Source: JASBTN01 sp965228805
GTDB taxonomy: Bacteria > Pseudomonadota > Alphaproteobacteria > Rhodobacterales > Rhodobacteraceae
Assembly: GCF_965228805.1 (NCBI RefSeq)
Contig: NZ_CBDDIE010000003.1
Location: 2,604,001-2,668,000, forward strand
DNA: 64,000 nt
Direction of reading: 5' to 3'
The notes beneath the pieces were generated by a model. The model was not told the DNA's origin, did not search any database, and was given only the letters and a program-made list of their open reading frames with translations. Positions within the stretch are counted from its first letter, which is position 1. Each line of letters begins with the position of its first letter. Made by a program: the position numbers and the translations under genes. This document shows, piece by piece, positions 41,917 through 49,959 of this stretch.

Positions 41917-43578
41917 ATGCTTCAGATTTCACTTTGGAAACGGCTCGTTATCTGGGGCCTGGTTCTTCTGGGGCTGGCCTTTGCCCTGCCCAACGCGTTC
42001 TACACGCGGGTCGAAGGGCATAATGACGCGGTGCTTGAGATCGAGGCGTTGGGCTCGACGGCCGAGCGCGAGGCGATTGCGGGGGCCTGGCCGACGTGGA
42101 TGCCGTCCTCGCTGGTGAACCTGGGGCTGGACCTGCGCGGCGGGGCACACCTGCTGGCCGAGGTCCAGGTCGAGGATGTCTATGCCGCGCGCATGAACTC
42201 GATCTGGCAGGAGGTTCTGGCCGCCCTACGTGAGGAACGCGCGACGGTGGGCAACATTCGCCGTCAGGACAGCCCGCCCGATGAGCTGCGCGTCAGCATC
42301 GGCAACGCCGAGGCCATGCCCCGTGCGCTGGAACTGGTGCGCGCTCTGGCCCGCCCGGTGGTCAGCCTGACCGGGGTTGGGTCGACCGATATCGAAGTGG
42401 CGGGCGAGGGCAATGACATCATCGTCACCCTGTCGGAAGCTGAACGTATCGCGACCGACGACCGCACCATGCAGCAGACGCTGGAGATCATTCGCCGCCG
42501 GGTTGACGAGGCAGGCACGCGGGAGCCGACCATTCAGCGCCAGGGCGCGGATCGTGTGCTGATCCAGGTGCCCGGTCTGGGCACGGCGCAGGAGTTGAAG
42601 GACCTGATCGGCAAGACCGCTCTGCTGACCTTCCACCCGGTGGTCAGCCGGACCACCGACCCCACCACGCAGGCCGGGCCGCGTCAGCTGGTCTATCCGT
42701 CGCAGGACGAGGAGGGCGTGCGTTACGTGCTGGAGGAGACCCCGGTCGTCACCGGCGAGGAGCTGAGCAATGCGCAGCCGAGTTTCGACCAGAACGGGTT
42801 GCCCGCGGTGAACTTTACCTTCGACGTCTCGGGCGCGCGCAAGTTCTGCCAGTACACGGGCGACAATGTCGGCCAGCCCTTTGCCATCGTGCTGGACGCG
42901 GAGGTGATCTCGGCCCCGCGCATCAACGAACAGATCTGTGGCGGCTCGGGCATCATTACCGGCAACTTCACAATCGAAAGCTCGACCGAGCTGGCGGTCC
43001 TGCTGCGCGCAGGCGCCCTGCCTGCCGAGCTGACCTATGTGCAGGAACGCACCGTGGGGCCGGAGCTGGGGCAGGACAGCATTGATGCGGGCAAGATTGC
43101 CTCGATCGTCGCTTTCATCGGCGTTCTGGTCTTCATGGCGCTGAGCTATGGCTGGTTCGGCATGCTGGCCAATGTGGCTCTGGTTCTGAACGTCGGGCTG
43201 ATCTTTGGCCTGCTCAGCATGATCGGCGCGACGCTGACCCTGCCGGGCATCGCGGGGATCGTGCTGACCATCGGTATGGCGGTGGACGCCAATGTGCTGG
43301 TGTTCGAGCGCATCCGGGAAGAGCTGAAATCTGGCCGCGGCCCCGCGCGGGCGATCGAGCTGGGCTATGAAAAGGCGCTGAGCGCCATTCTGGACGCCAA
43401 CATCACCACCTTCATCACGGCGGTGATCCTGTTCGTCATGGGCTCGGGTCCGGTGCGCGGCTTCTCGGTCACGCTGGGGCTGGGCATCATTACCTCGGTC
43501 TTTACCGCCATCTTCGTGACCCGCCTGATGATTGTCATGTGGTTCGAACGCCGCAAACCCAAGAACCTGGAGGTCTGA
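41917..43578 (+). CDS. secD: Protein translocase subunit SecD
   Basis: 553-residue RND-fold partner that uses the proton gradient to finish Sec export. Features: DLRGGAHLLAEV, the periplasmic P1 region, VVLIRRRVDEAGTREPTIQRQGADRVLIQVPGL, and a C-terminal block of six spans with GIVLTIGMAVDANVLVFERIREELKSG, where Asp in the transmembrane region is the conserved proton-path residue. Followed after three bases by secF. Confidence 0.97.
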   Translation: MLQISLWKRLVIWGLVLLGLAFALPNAFYTRVEGHNDAVLEIEALGSTAEREAIAGAWPTWMPSSLVNLGLDLRGGAHLLAEVQVEDVYAARMNSIWQEVLAALREERATVGNIRRQDSPPDELRVSIGNAEAMPRALELVRALARPVVSLTGVGSTDIEVAGEGNDIIVTLSEAERIATDDRTMQQTLEIIRRRVDEAGTREPTIQRQGADRVLIQVPGLGTAQELKDLIGKTALLTFHPVVSRTTDPTTQAGPRQLVYPSQDEEGVRYVLEETPVVTGEELSNAQPSFDQNGLPAVNFTFDVSGARKFCQYTGDNVGQPFAIVLDAEVISAPRINEQICGGSGIITGNFTIESSTELAVLLRAGALPAELTYVQERTVGPELGQDSIDAGKIASIVAFIGVLVFMALSYGWFGMLANVALVLNVGLIFGLLSMIGATLTLPGIAGIVLTIGMAVDANVLVFERIREELKSGRGPARAIELGYEKALSAILDANITTFITAVILFVMGSGPVRGFSVTLGLGIITSVFTAIFVTRLMIVMWFERRKPKNLEV

Positions 43579-43581
43579 GCC

Positions 43582-44550
43582 ATGCGTCTGAGACTCGTTC
43601 CCGCCGAGACCAACTGGGATTTCTTCGGCAAGACGCCGATCACCTTCGGCTTCTCGGCCCTGTTGATGGTCGCCTCGGTCGTGGCCTTCTTTGTCATCGG
43701 GCTGAACTTCGGCATCGACTTCAAGGGCGGCACCACGATCCGCACCGAAAGCACGCAGGAGGTCGATGTGGGCGCCTATCGCGATGCGCTGGCGCCGCTG
43801 GGGCTGGGCGATATTTCGATCGTCGCGGTCAATGACGTGAACTTCCGCGAGGATCAGCACGTCAGCCAGATCCGTATCGAGGCGCAAGAGGGCCAGGAGG
43901 CGATCACGCCCGAAACCCTTGCGACCATCGAGGGCGCGCTGCAAACGGTCGATCCCGCGATCACCTTCCCCAGCGTGGAAAGCGTGGGGCCGAAGGTCTC
44001 GGGCGAGCTGGTGCTGTCGGCGGTCTACGCGGTCCTTGCGGCCATTGGCGCGGTTCTGGTCTATATCTGGCTGCGGTTTGAGTGGCAGTTCTCCTTGGGT
44101 GCCGTGGCCGCACTGGTGCATGACGTGGTTCTGACCATCGGCATTTTCAGCGTGCTCCAGATCAAGTTCGACCTGGCGATCATTGCGGCGCTTCTGACCA
44201 TCGTCGGTTATTCGCTGAACGACACCGTGGTCGTCTTTGACCGGGTGCGCGAGAACCTGCGGCGCTACAAGAAGATGGACCTGAAAGAGGTTCTGAACCT
44301 GTCGATCAACGAGACGCTGAGCCGTACGGTCATGACCTCGGTCACCACGCTGATCGCGCTGGTGTCCTTGTATGTGCTGGGCGGGGACGTCATTCGCGGC
44401 TTTGTCTTCGCGATGATCTGGGGCGTGATCGTCGGGACGTATAGCTCGATCTTCGTCGCCTCCGCGATCCTGTTGCGCCTGGGCGTGAAACGCGACTGGT
44501 CGAAGCCGGACGCCAACACCGGCAACCAGTTCGCGAACATTGATGCCTGA
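43582..44550 (+). CDS. secF: Protein translocase subunit SecF
   Basis: 322 residues. LNFGIDFKGGTTI, SVGPKVSGELVLSAVYAVLAAIGAVLVYIWLRFEW and YSLNDTVVVFDRVRENLRRYKKMDLKEVLNLSINETLSRTVMTSVTTL are diagnostic. It forms the SecDF complex with YajC. Its last eight bases overlap the TSUP gene, so the downstream genes are coupled to it. Confidence 0.97.
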   Translation: MRLRLVPAETNWDFFGKTPITFGFSALLMVASVVAFFVIGLNFGIDFKGGTTIRTESTQEVDVGAYRDALAPLGLGDISIVAVNDVNFREDQHVSQIRIEAQEGQEAITPETLATIEGALQTVDPAITFPSVESVGPKVSGELVLSAVYAVLAAIGAVLVYIWLRFEWQFSLGAVAALVHDVVLTIGIFSVLQIKFDLAIIAALLTIVGYSLNDTVVVFDRVRENLRRYKKMDLKEVLNLSINETLSRTVMTSVTTLIALVSLYVLGGDVIRGFVFAMIWGVIVGTYSSIFVASAILLRLGVKRDWSKPDANTGNQFANIDA

Positions 44551-45295
44551 GATCCTGGCCGCCGTCCTGGATCAGCCCGGACTGGGTTGGCTGGCGGCGG
44601 TGGCCCTGATCGCCGGTGTCGTGCGGGGCTTTACCGGCTTTGGCACGGCGCTGATCTATATGCCGGTGGCGGGGCAGTTCCTGTCCCCCTTCGGTGCGCT
44701 CATCACCCTGACTGCGATGGATGTCATCGGCCCGCTGCCCAACCTGCCGCGGGCCTTTCGTGACGGGCACCGGCGCGATGCGCTGCGGCTTTGTGCCGGG
44801 TTGGTGGTGGCCATGCCGATTGGCGTCTGGGTGCTGACCCTGGTGGCGCCGGAGGTGTTTCGCTACTCGGTGTCGCTGCTGTCTTTGGGCCTGCTGGTGT
44901 TGCTGGTCAGCGGCTGGCGGTATCATGGCGAGCTGCGGCGCGCGGCGGTCTATCTGGTGGGTATGTTGGGCGGGTTCCTTGGCGGGGCCACGGGGCTGGC
45001 GGGCCCGCCGGTGATCATGACCTACATGGCCTCGCCGCATCCCGCCAAGGTCATTCGCGCAAACCTGCTTCTGTACCTTTTCGGCGTCGATATCCTGATG
45101 ATCGGGGTGCTTTCCGTTATGGGCCGCATGGAGCTGTCCAGTCTTTTGCTGGGCTTTGCCCTGGCGGTGCCCTATCTTGCGGGCAACCTGCTGGGGGGCT
45201 GGCTGTTTCGCCCGGGATACGAGCGTGCCTATCGCGCCGTGGCCTATGGGCTGATTGCCATCTCGGCCCTCTCCGGCCTGCCGCTGTTTGATTGA
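44543..45295 (+). CDS. Sulfite exporter TauE/SafE-family (TSUP) permease
   Basis: 250 residues, about eight hydrophobic spans. VALIAGVVRGFTGFGTALIYMPVAGQFLSPFGALITLTAMD and GGFLGGATGLAGPPVIMTYMASPHPAKVIRANLL are the two internally repeated TSUP motifs. It is predicted to move a sulfur-containing anion (sulfite, thiosulfate) or an organosulfonate; direction and substrate are unproved. The start ATG 44543 lies inside secF; TTG 44540 is an alternative. It lies between the secretion and cytochrome maturation genes. Confidence 0.85.
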   Translation: MPEILAAVLDQPGLGWLAAVALIAGVVRGFTGFGTALIYMPVAGQFLSPFGALITLTAMDVIGPLPNLPRAFRDGHRRDALRLCAGLVVAMPIGVWVLTLVAPEVFRYSVSLLSLGLLVLLVSGWRYHGELRRAAVYLVGMLGGFLGGATGLAGPPVIMTYMASPHPAKVIRANLLLYLFGVDILMIGVLSVMGRMELSSLLLGFALAVPYLAGNLLGGWLFRPGYERAYRAVAYGLIAISALSGLPLFD

Positions 45296-45302
45296 GGGTG
45301 AG

Positions 45303-45656
45303 ATGAAACTGACCGAAGTGACATATGACAGTGCCGTTCCCATAGATGGCTACGGGCCGGGGTTCTTTCGCGTCGCAGGCGAGGTGATCCGGGGGCCGAT
45401 GCTGGTCACCGGCACCCGCGCGATCAGCTGGGGCGGCTACGACGACCTGGCGGCCTTGGAGGCCCTGGCGGGCGAGGTCGACGTGATCTTCCTGGGCACC
45501 GGCGCCGAGACCGCCCATGTGCCGCCCGCGGTCCGCGCGGCGGTCGAACGGTCTGGCATGGGCATCGAGCCCATGGCCAGCCCCGCCGCCTGCCGCACCT
45601 ACAATGTCCTGGTCAGTGAGGGCCGCCGCGTGGCGCTGGCCGCATTGCCGGTGTAA
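45303..45656 (+). CDS. Mth938-like (DUF498) small protein
   Basis: 117 residues. The pattern YGPGFFRVAGEVIRGPMLVTGTRAISWGG...VDVIFLGTGAETAHVPPAVRAAVERSGMGIEPMASPAACRTYNVLVSEGRRVALAALPV fits the Mth938/DUF498 fold, which sits beside export genes in many alphaproteobacteria. Function unknown; a relative of mitochondrial NDUFAF3, an assembly factor of respiratory complex I. RBS GAGGGTGAG. Seven bases downstream of the TSUP gene. Confidence 0.85.
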   Translation: MKLTEVTYDSAVPIDGYGPGFFRVAGEVIRGPMLVTGTRAISWGGYDDLAALEALAGEVDVIFLGTGAETAHVPPAVRAAVERSGMGIEPMASPAACRTYNVLVSEGRRVALAALPV

Positions 45657-45763
45657 GTCACGGGCGGCGCCCGCGCTTTGCCGCGCCCGGCTTGAGCCAT
45701 GTCAAGGCGGGCCGCGTCGGGATCGGGGACAAGAGGCTCAGTGAGACAGGAAACGCGCAAGAC

Positions 45764-46402
45764 ATGGATCTAATCGTCGAAAACCTGACCGTGACCCGGG
45801 GCGGTTTGCCGGTGCTGGAGGGGTTGGAGTTCACCCTGCGCCCCGGTGAGGTGCTGATCCTGCGCGGGCCCAATGGCTCGGGCAAGACCACGCTGTTGCG
45901 CACGCTCGCGGGGCTGCAGCCGCCGTTGGAAGGCGGGATCAACCTGGAGCCGGAAGCGATTGCCTATGGCGCCCATGCGGACGGGTTGAAGGCGACCCTG
46001 TCGGTGGAGGAGAACCTGCATTTCTGGGCGTCGGTCTATGGCACCCATGACATCACCCGCGCGGTGGAGGCGTTCAATCTGAAGGGCCTTCTGAACCGCG
46101 CCTCGCAGAACCTGTCGGCGGGGCAGAAACGTCGGCTGGGCCTGGCGCGGCTGTTGGTGACCGGGCGGCCGATCTGGCTTTTGGACGAGCCGACCGTGTC
46201 GCTGGACGTGGCTTCGGTCGAGCTTTTCGCCGACGCGGTGCGGCAACATGTGGCGGGTGGCGGATCAGCCCTGATCGCCACCCATATCGACATGGGGCTT
46301 GAGGCGGGGATCTTCGATGTTTCGCCCTTTCGGGCTGACCCGAATGGCGCGCCGAAAGTGGCCACCGCCTTTGACACCGAGTTCGAGGAGGCCTTCGAAT
46401 GA
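45764..46402 (+). CDS. ccmA: Heme exporter ATPase CcmA
   Basis: 212-residue ABC ATPase of the CcmABCD system, which supplies or remodels heme for cytochrome c assembly. Walker A GPNGSGKTT, signature LSAGQKRRLGLARLLV (with SAGQ instead of SGGQ) and Walker B LLDEPTVSLD. ATG 45764 is chosen by homology of the N-terminus; the ribosome site is weak. Its stop shares four bases with the ccmB start. Confidence 0.95.
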   Translation: MDLIVENLTVTRGGLPVLEGLEFTLRPGEVLILRGPNGSGKTTLLRTLAGLQPPLEGGINLEPEAIAYGAHADGLKATLSVEENLHFWASVYGTHDITRAVEAFNLKGLLNRASQNLSAGQKRRLGLARLLVTGRPIWLLDEPTVSLDVASVELFADAVRQHVAGGGSALIATHIDMGLEAGIFDVSPFRADPNGAPKVATAFDTEFEEAFE

Positions 46403-47055
46403 TCGCGCTGCTGATCCGGGATCTGCGCCTGGCGATGCGCGCAGGCGGGGGCTTTGGCCTGGGGCTGGCGTTTTTCCTGATCGTCACCGCGCTTGTGCCC
46501 TTCGGGGTGGGGCCGGAGAGCGCGACGCTCGCCAAGATCGCGCCGGGCATCCTGTGGGTGGGCGCGCTGCTGGCCTGCCTGCTGTCGCTCGACCGGATCT
46601 TTCAGCTGGATTACGAGGATGGCACGCTGGACCTGCTGGCGACCGCACCCTTGCCGATGGAAGGCTCGGTGGCGGTGAAGGCGCTGGCGCATTGGCTGGT
46701 GACCGGCCTGCCGCTGACCCTGTCCGCGCCGGTGTTTGCCACGCTGCTGAACCTGCCCGGCACCGGCCATATCTGGGTCTTCGTCACCCTTCTGATCGGC
46801 ACGCCCGCCCTGTCGATGATTGGCGCATTCGGGGCCGCGCTGACCGTCGGGCTGAAACGCGGGGGCCTCTTGATGTCGCTCTTGGTGCTGCCGCTTTATA
46901 TCCCCACGCTGATCTTCGGCGCCGAGGCCGCGACGCGCGGCACGGAAGGCATGGCCAATGCCACGCCGCTGGCGCTGATGGCGGGGATCACGGCGGCCTC
47001 GATCGCGCTTTTGCCCTTCGCAGCGGCTGCGGCCATTCGTGTCAACCTGAGATAA
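46399..47055 (+). CDS. ccmB: Heme exporter membrane protein CcmB
   Basis: 218 residues, six hydrophobic spans. LSLDRIFQLDYEDGTLDLLATAPLPMEG is the CcmB signature near the start of the protein. It pairs with CcmA and CcmC to form the inner-membrane heme-handling ABC complex. ATGA overlap with ccmA; 51-bp gap to ccmC. Confidence 0.95.
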   Translation: MIALLIRDLRLAMRAGGGFGLGLAFFLIVTALVPFGVGPESATLAKIAPGILWVGALLACLLSLDRIFQLDYEDGTLDLLATAPLPMEGSVAVKALAHWLVTGLPLTLSAPVFATLLNLPGTGHIWVFVTLLIGTPALSMIGAFGAALTVGLKRGGLLMSLLVLPLYIPTLIFGAEAATRGTEGMANATPLALMAGITAASIALLPFAAAAAIRVNLR

Positions 47056-47106
47056 TGTGAACGCCGACCCCTTGCGAGACGCCACTTCCGACCATAGGAA
47101 ACAGCC

Positions 47107-47883
47107 ATGACAAACGCTCAACGTACCAAACAGGCCGACGACCGCTGGAACTGGCTCTGGGAATGGGCCAACCCGGTCAAGTTCATGGCCCTGTCCGGCA
47201 AGGTGCTGCCCTTCGCGATCGCGATTGCGGCGCTTACCTTGGTGCCCGGGGTCATCTGGGGCTTCTTCTTCACGCCGGAGGCGGACAAGTTCGGCTCCTC
47301 GGTCAAGATCATCTATGTGCACGTGCCGACCGCGATGATGGCGATCAACATCTGGGTCATGATGCTGGTGGGTTCGCTGATCTGGCTGGTGCGGCGTCAC
47401 CATGTCTCGGCGCTGGCCGCGAAGGCCGCCGCGCTGATCGGTGTGGTGATGACGCTGGCCGCGCTTTTCACCGGGGCGATCTGGGGTGAACCGATGTGGG
47501 GCACCTATTGGGCCTGGGACCCGCGCCTGACCAGCTTCCTGATCCTGTTCCTGTTCTATCTGGGTTACATGGCCCTGTGGGGTGCGATCGAGAACCCGGA
47601 TACCGCCGCCGACCTGACATCGGTCCTGTGTATCGTGGGATCGGTCTTTGCGCTGCTCAGCCGCTATGCGGTGAACTTCTGGAACCAGGGCCTGCACCAG
47701 GGCGCCTCGCTGTCGCTGGACAAGCAGGAGAACGTCTCGGACGTCTATTGGCAGCCGCTGGTCCTATGCCTCATCGGCTTCGTGGCGCTGTTCGTGACGC
47801 TGTTGCTGGTCCGCACCCGGACCGAGGTCCGGCTGCGCCGCCTGCACGCGCTCGAGACGCGGGAAAGGATGATCGATGCTTGA
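47107..47883 (+). CDS. ccmC: Heme-handling protein CcmC
   Basis: 258 residues, six spans. The tryptophan-rich heme motif is WGTYWAWDPRLTS and the flanking conserved His lie in VHVPTAMMAINIW and GLHQGASL. It loads heme onto CcmE in the periplasm. The C-terminal basic tail ends RMIDA. CcmD starts eight bases before the end of this gene. Confidence 0.96.
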   Translation: MTNAQRTKQADDRWNWLWEWANPVKFMALSGKVLPFAIAIAALTLVPGVIWGFFFTPEADKFGSSVKIIYVHVPTAMMAINIWVMMLVGSLIWLVRRHHVSALAAKAAALIGVVMTLAALFTGAIWGEPMWGTYWAWDPRLTSFLILFLFYLGYMALWGAIENPDTAADLTSVLCIVGSVFALLSRYAVNFWNQGLHQGASLSLDKQENVSDVYWQPLVLCLIGFVALFVTLLLVRTRTEVRLRRLHALETRERMIDA

Positions 47884-48034
47884 TCTTGGAAAATATGCCG
47901 AGGCGGTGGTGACCTCCTGGGCGGTGACGATCCTGTTGCTGGTGCTGCTGGGAGTGATCACCTGGCGCCAGTCGGTAAATGCCAAGGCGCGGCTGAAGGC
48001 CGCCGAGGAGCGGAGGAAAGCACGCAATGGCTGA
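47876..48034 (+). CDS. ccmD: Heme exporter small subunit CcmD
   Basis: 52 residues, below usual ORF cut-offs. MLDLGKYAEAVVTSWAVTIL starts with the GKY found in CcmD, followed by one span and a basic C-terminus (KARLKAAEERRKARNG). It stabilises CcmC-CcmE. It overlaps the ccmC end by eight bases and the ccmG start by eight bases, which fits tight translational coupling. Confidence 0.92.
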   Translation: MLDLGKYAEAVVTSWAVTILLLVLLGVITWRQSVNAKARLKAAEERRKARNG

Positions 48035-48587
48035 TGAGACGCAGAAGAAGGGCATCTCGCCCCTGATGATCCTGCCGCCGGTGCTGTTTGCGCTGCTGGC
48101 GGGGCTGTTCCTGTGGGGCATGACCGGTAAGGAAAACGACCGCATCTTGCCGTCGACCCGCGAAGGCGGCCCGGCTCCGACGCTGACCCTGACCCAGCTG
48201 GGCGAGGGCGAGGTTTTCACCGGCGATGCGCTGAAGGCCGACGGTGTGAAACTGGTCAACTTCTTCGCCAGTTGGTGCGCGCCCTGCCGCGCCGAACACG
48301 CGCAGCTGATGGAGTTGCAGGCCGAGGGCGTGACCATCTATGGCATCAACTACAAGGACGACCCGGTGAAGGGGCTTCGTTTCCTCGACGAGCTGGGCGA
48401 TCCTTATGCGGAGCTGGCCGCCGACCCGGACGGGCGCACCGCGCTGGACTGGGGTCTGTACGGTGTGCCCGAGACCTATGTGATCGACGGCAATGGCACG
48501 GTGATCAAGCGCTTTGCCGGGCCGATCACCCCCTCGATCCTGGAGAACGTGATCCGCCCCGCGATGGAAGAAGCGGCGGCGAACTAG
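48027..48587 (+). CDS. ccmG: Thiol:disulfide interchange protein CcmG/DsbE
   Basis: 186-residue membrane-anchored thioredoxin-like protein that reduces apocytochrome c cysteines before heme attachment. Transmembrane anchor at about 13-31, then WCAPC (83-87) in NFFASWCAPCRAEH and the cis-Pro loop GVPETYVIDGNGTVI. Ends the ccmABCDG run. ccmE, ccmF and ccmH are not in this window. Confidence 0.95.
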   Translation: MADETQKKGISPLMILPPVLFALLAGLFLWGMTGKENDRILPSTREGGPAPTLTLTQLGEGEVFTGDALKADGVKLVNFFASWCAPCRAEHAQLMELQAEGVTIYGINYKDDPVKGLRFLDELGDPYAELAADPDGRTALDWGLYGVPETYVIDGNGTVIKRFAGPITPSILENVIRPAMEEAAAN

Positions 48588-48595
48588 CTGCGAGA

Positions 48596-48639
48596 GCGCA
48601 GGCCGAAAAGTGGGAACCGGTTTTCGGGCCAACCTGCGC
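48596..48639. repeat. Palindromic REP-like element after ccmG
   Basis: GCGCAGG (48596-48602) pairs with CCTGCGC (48633-48639), and CCGAAAA (48603-48609) with TTTTCGG (48621-48627), around GTGGGAACCGG. I associate this core with short palindromic repeats common in alphaproteobacteria; not verified here. Confidence 0.5.
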
Positions 48640-48653
48640 GACCACTAAAATGA

Positions 48654-48703
48654 GTGTGCTAACGCACACGCTTGATATCTCACGGGCGCCTGCGGGCGCC
48701 CGT
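48654..48703 (+). repeat. Two-hairpin module, copy A
   Basis: Stem 1 GTGTGC-TAAC-GCACAC (48654-48669), linker GCTTGATATCTCAC (48670-48683), stem 2 ACGGGCGCC-TGCG-GGCGCCCGT (48682-48703), then a short T-rich stretch. It follows ccmG on the same strand and may end its transcript. Same architecture as copies B and C. Confidence 0.65.
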
Positions 48704-48734
48704 TCGCGTTTGGTGCTTGGCTCTGCTGTCGTGG

Positions 48735-49109
48735 TCAGGCGGCGGGTGCATGCGCTTGGTCATAGCGGGTCCGGTCGGCGCGAATGCCGGGCTGGTGGGT
48801 GGCCGCCCAGTCGGCCAGCGTGCCCAGCACGTCATGCAGCGACCGACCCCGGTCCGTCAGCGCGTATTCGACCTGGGGCGGAGACAGGTCCGCCAGCACG
48901 GTGCGGGTGATCAGCCCGTCGCGTTCCAGCTGTTTCAACGTCACCGACAGCATGCGCTGGGAAATCCCACCGATCACACGTCTGAGCGCGTTGAAGCGGC
49001 AGGGACCCTTGGCGAGTTCGAGGATGGTCAGCACCGACCAGGCATCGCCGATACGGTCCAGCACATCGCGGATTGGGCAATCGTATTCCTGGGCAAGACG
49101 GCGGCTCAT
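48735..49109 (-). CDS. HxlR-family transcriptional regulator
   Basis: 124-residue winged-helix regulator. CPIRDVLDRIGDAWSVLTILELAKGPCRFNALRRVIGGISQRMLSVTLKQLERDGLITRTVLADLSPPQVEYALTDRGRSL is a near-complete HxlR domain; the N-terminal Cys (C11) is the redox-sensing residue in HypR/YodB-type members. RBS CAGGAGAG. It is divergent from the NAD-binding gene at 49240, which it probably controls, as is common for HxlR genes. Confidence 0.93.
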   Translation of the reverse strand: MSRRLAQEYDCPIRDVLDRIGDAWSVLTILELAKGPCRFNALRRVIGGISQRMLSVTLKQLERDGLITRTVLADLSPPQVEYALTDRGRSLHDVLGTLADWAATHQPGIRADRTRYDQAHAPAA

Positions 49110-49239
49110 GATGCTCTCCTGTGGCGGGGCCGGGTGGTTCCCTTCGCATAACCATGTGACGCAAAGATGCGTATTCCGGGCGCGGGGATGGGGCGCTATG
49201 TGGTTCCTATCAGTAACTACATGAAGAAGGGGAAGCAAG

Positions 49240-49848
49240 ATGAAGCTTCTTGTAATCGGAGCGAGCGGCATGATCGGCTCGCGCATCGTGGCGGAGGCCG
49301 TGGCGCGCGGCCATGAGGTGGTCGCGGCCACGCGCAAGGGTACGGCGGTCGAGGGCGCTTCGGCCGAGGTGTTGGACGTTGCGGACAGCGCACGGCTGGC
49401 GGAGCTGTCGGCGGCGGCGGATGTAACCGTGGCGGCGGCCAGCCCGCGCACGACCGGCGATGCGGTGGCGGAGGCGGCAGCCTATGCCGACGCGCTGATT
49501 GCGGGCGTGAAGGGCCGCCTGATGCTGGTCGGCGGCGCGGGGTCCTTGAACCTGCCCGATGGCACGCCGGTGGCGGATGTGGTGCCCGAGCCCTATAGCG
49601 CCGAGGCCAAGGGCATGCGCGGCGCCTTCGAGAAGATCGCGGCGAGCGTGTTGGACTACACCGTGCTGGCACCCGCGGGCATGATCCAGCCCGGTGAACG
49701 CACCGGCAGTTTCCGTCTGGGGGGGCGCACGCTGCTGACCGATGCCGAGGGCAACAGCGCGATTTCCGCCGAGGATTACGCGGTGGCGCTGTTGGACGAG
49801 GTCGAGACGCCCGCGCATCCGCGCCAGATCTTTACCGCGGCCTATTGA
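49240..49848 (+). CDS. NAD(P)H-binding short epimerase-like protein (SDR atypical)
   Basis: 202 residues. Rossmann motif GASGMIGSR (7-15) and a fold typical of NmrA/SDR_a5-like proteins (VLDVADSARLAELSAAADVTVAAASPRTTGDAVAEAAAYADALI, LMLVGGAGSLNLPDG, KIAASVLDYTVLAPAGMIQPGERTGSFRLGG). Likely reductase or regulatory redox sensor. Divergent from the HxlR regulator by 130 bp, which suggests a quinone/aldehyde stress response; this is inference. Followed by a strong terminator. Confidence 0.88.
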   Translation: MKLLVIGASGMIGSRIVAEAVARGHEVVAATRKGTAVEGASAEVLDVADSARLAELSAAADVTVAAASPRTTGDAVAEAAAYADALIAGVKGRLMLVGGAGSLNLPDGTPVADVVPEPYSAEAKGMRGAFEKIAASVLDYTVLAPAGMIQPGERTGSFRLGGRTLLTDAEGNSAISAEDYAVALLDEVETPAHPRQIFTAAY

Positions 49849-49865
49849 GCCGGGCTTGCGCTACG

Positions 49866-49890
49866 ACGGGGGCCTTCGGGCTCCCGTTTT
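49866..49890 (+). terminator. Rho-independent terminator
   Basis: ACGGGGGCC-TTCG-GGCTCCCGT stem (9 bp, stable tetraloop) followed by TTT, 18 bases after the stop of the NAD-binding gene. Confidence 0.85.
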
Positions 49891-49959
49891 CCATCTGATT
49901 TGCACGGTTTTTTAAGAAAAATGCGCGATCCCTGAGGGGTGAAACCAAAGGGAACCAGA

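Noticed and set aside
42226..44121. A 631-codon minus-strand frame opposite secD and secF
   Set aside because: Antisense shadow with low-complexity His/Gln/Asp composition; secD and secF are unmistakable on the other strand.
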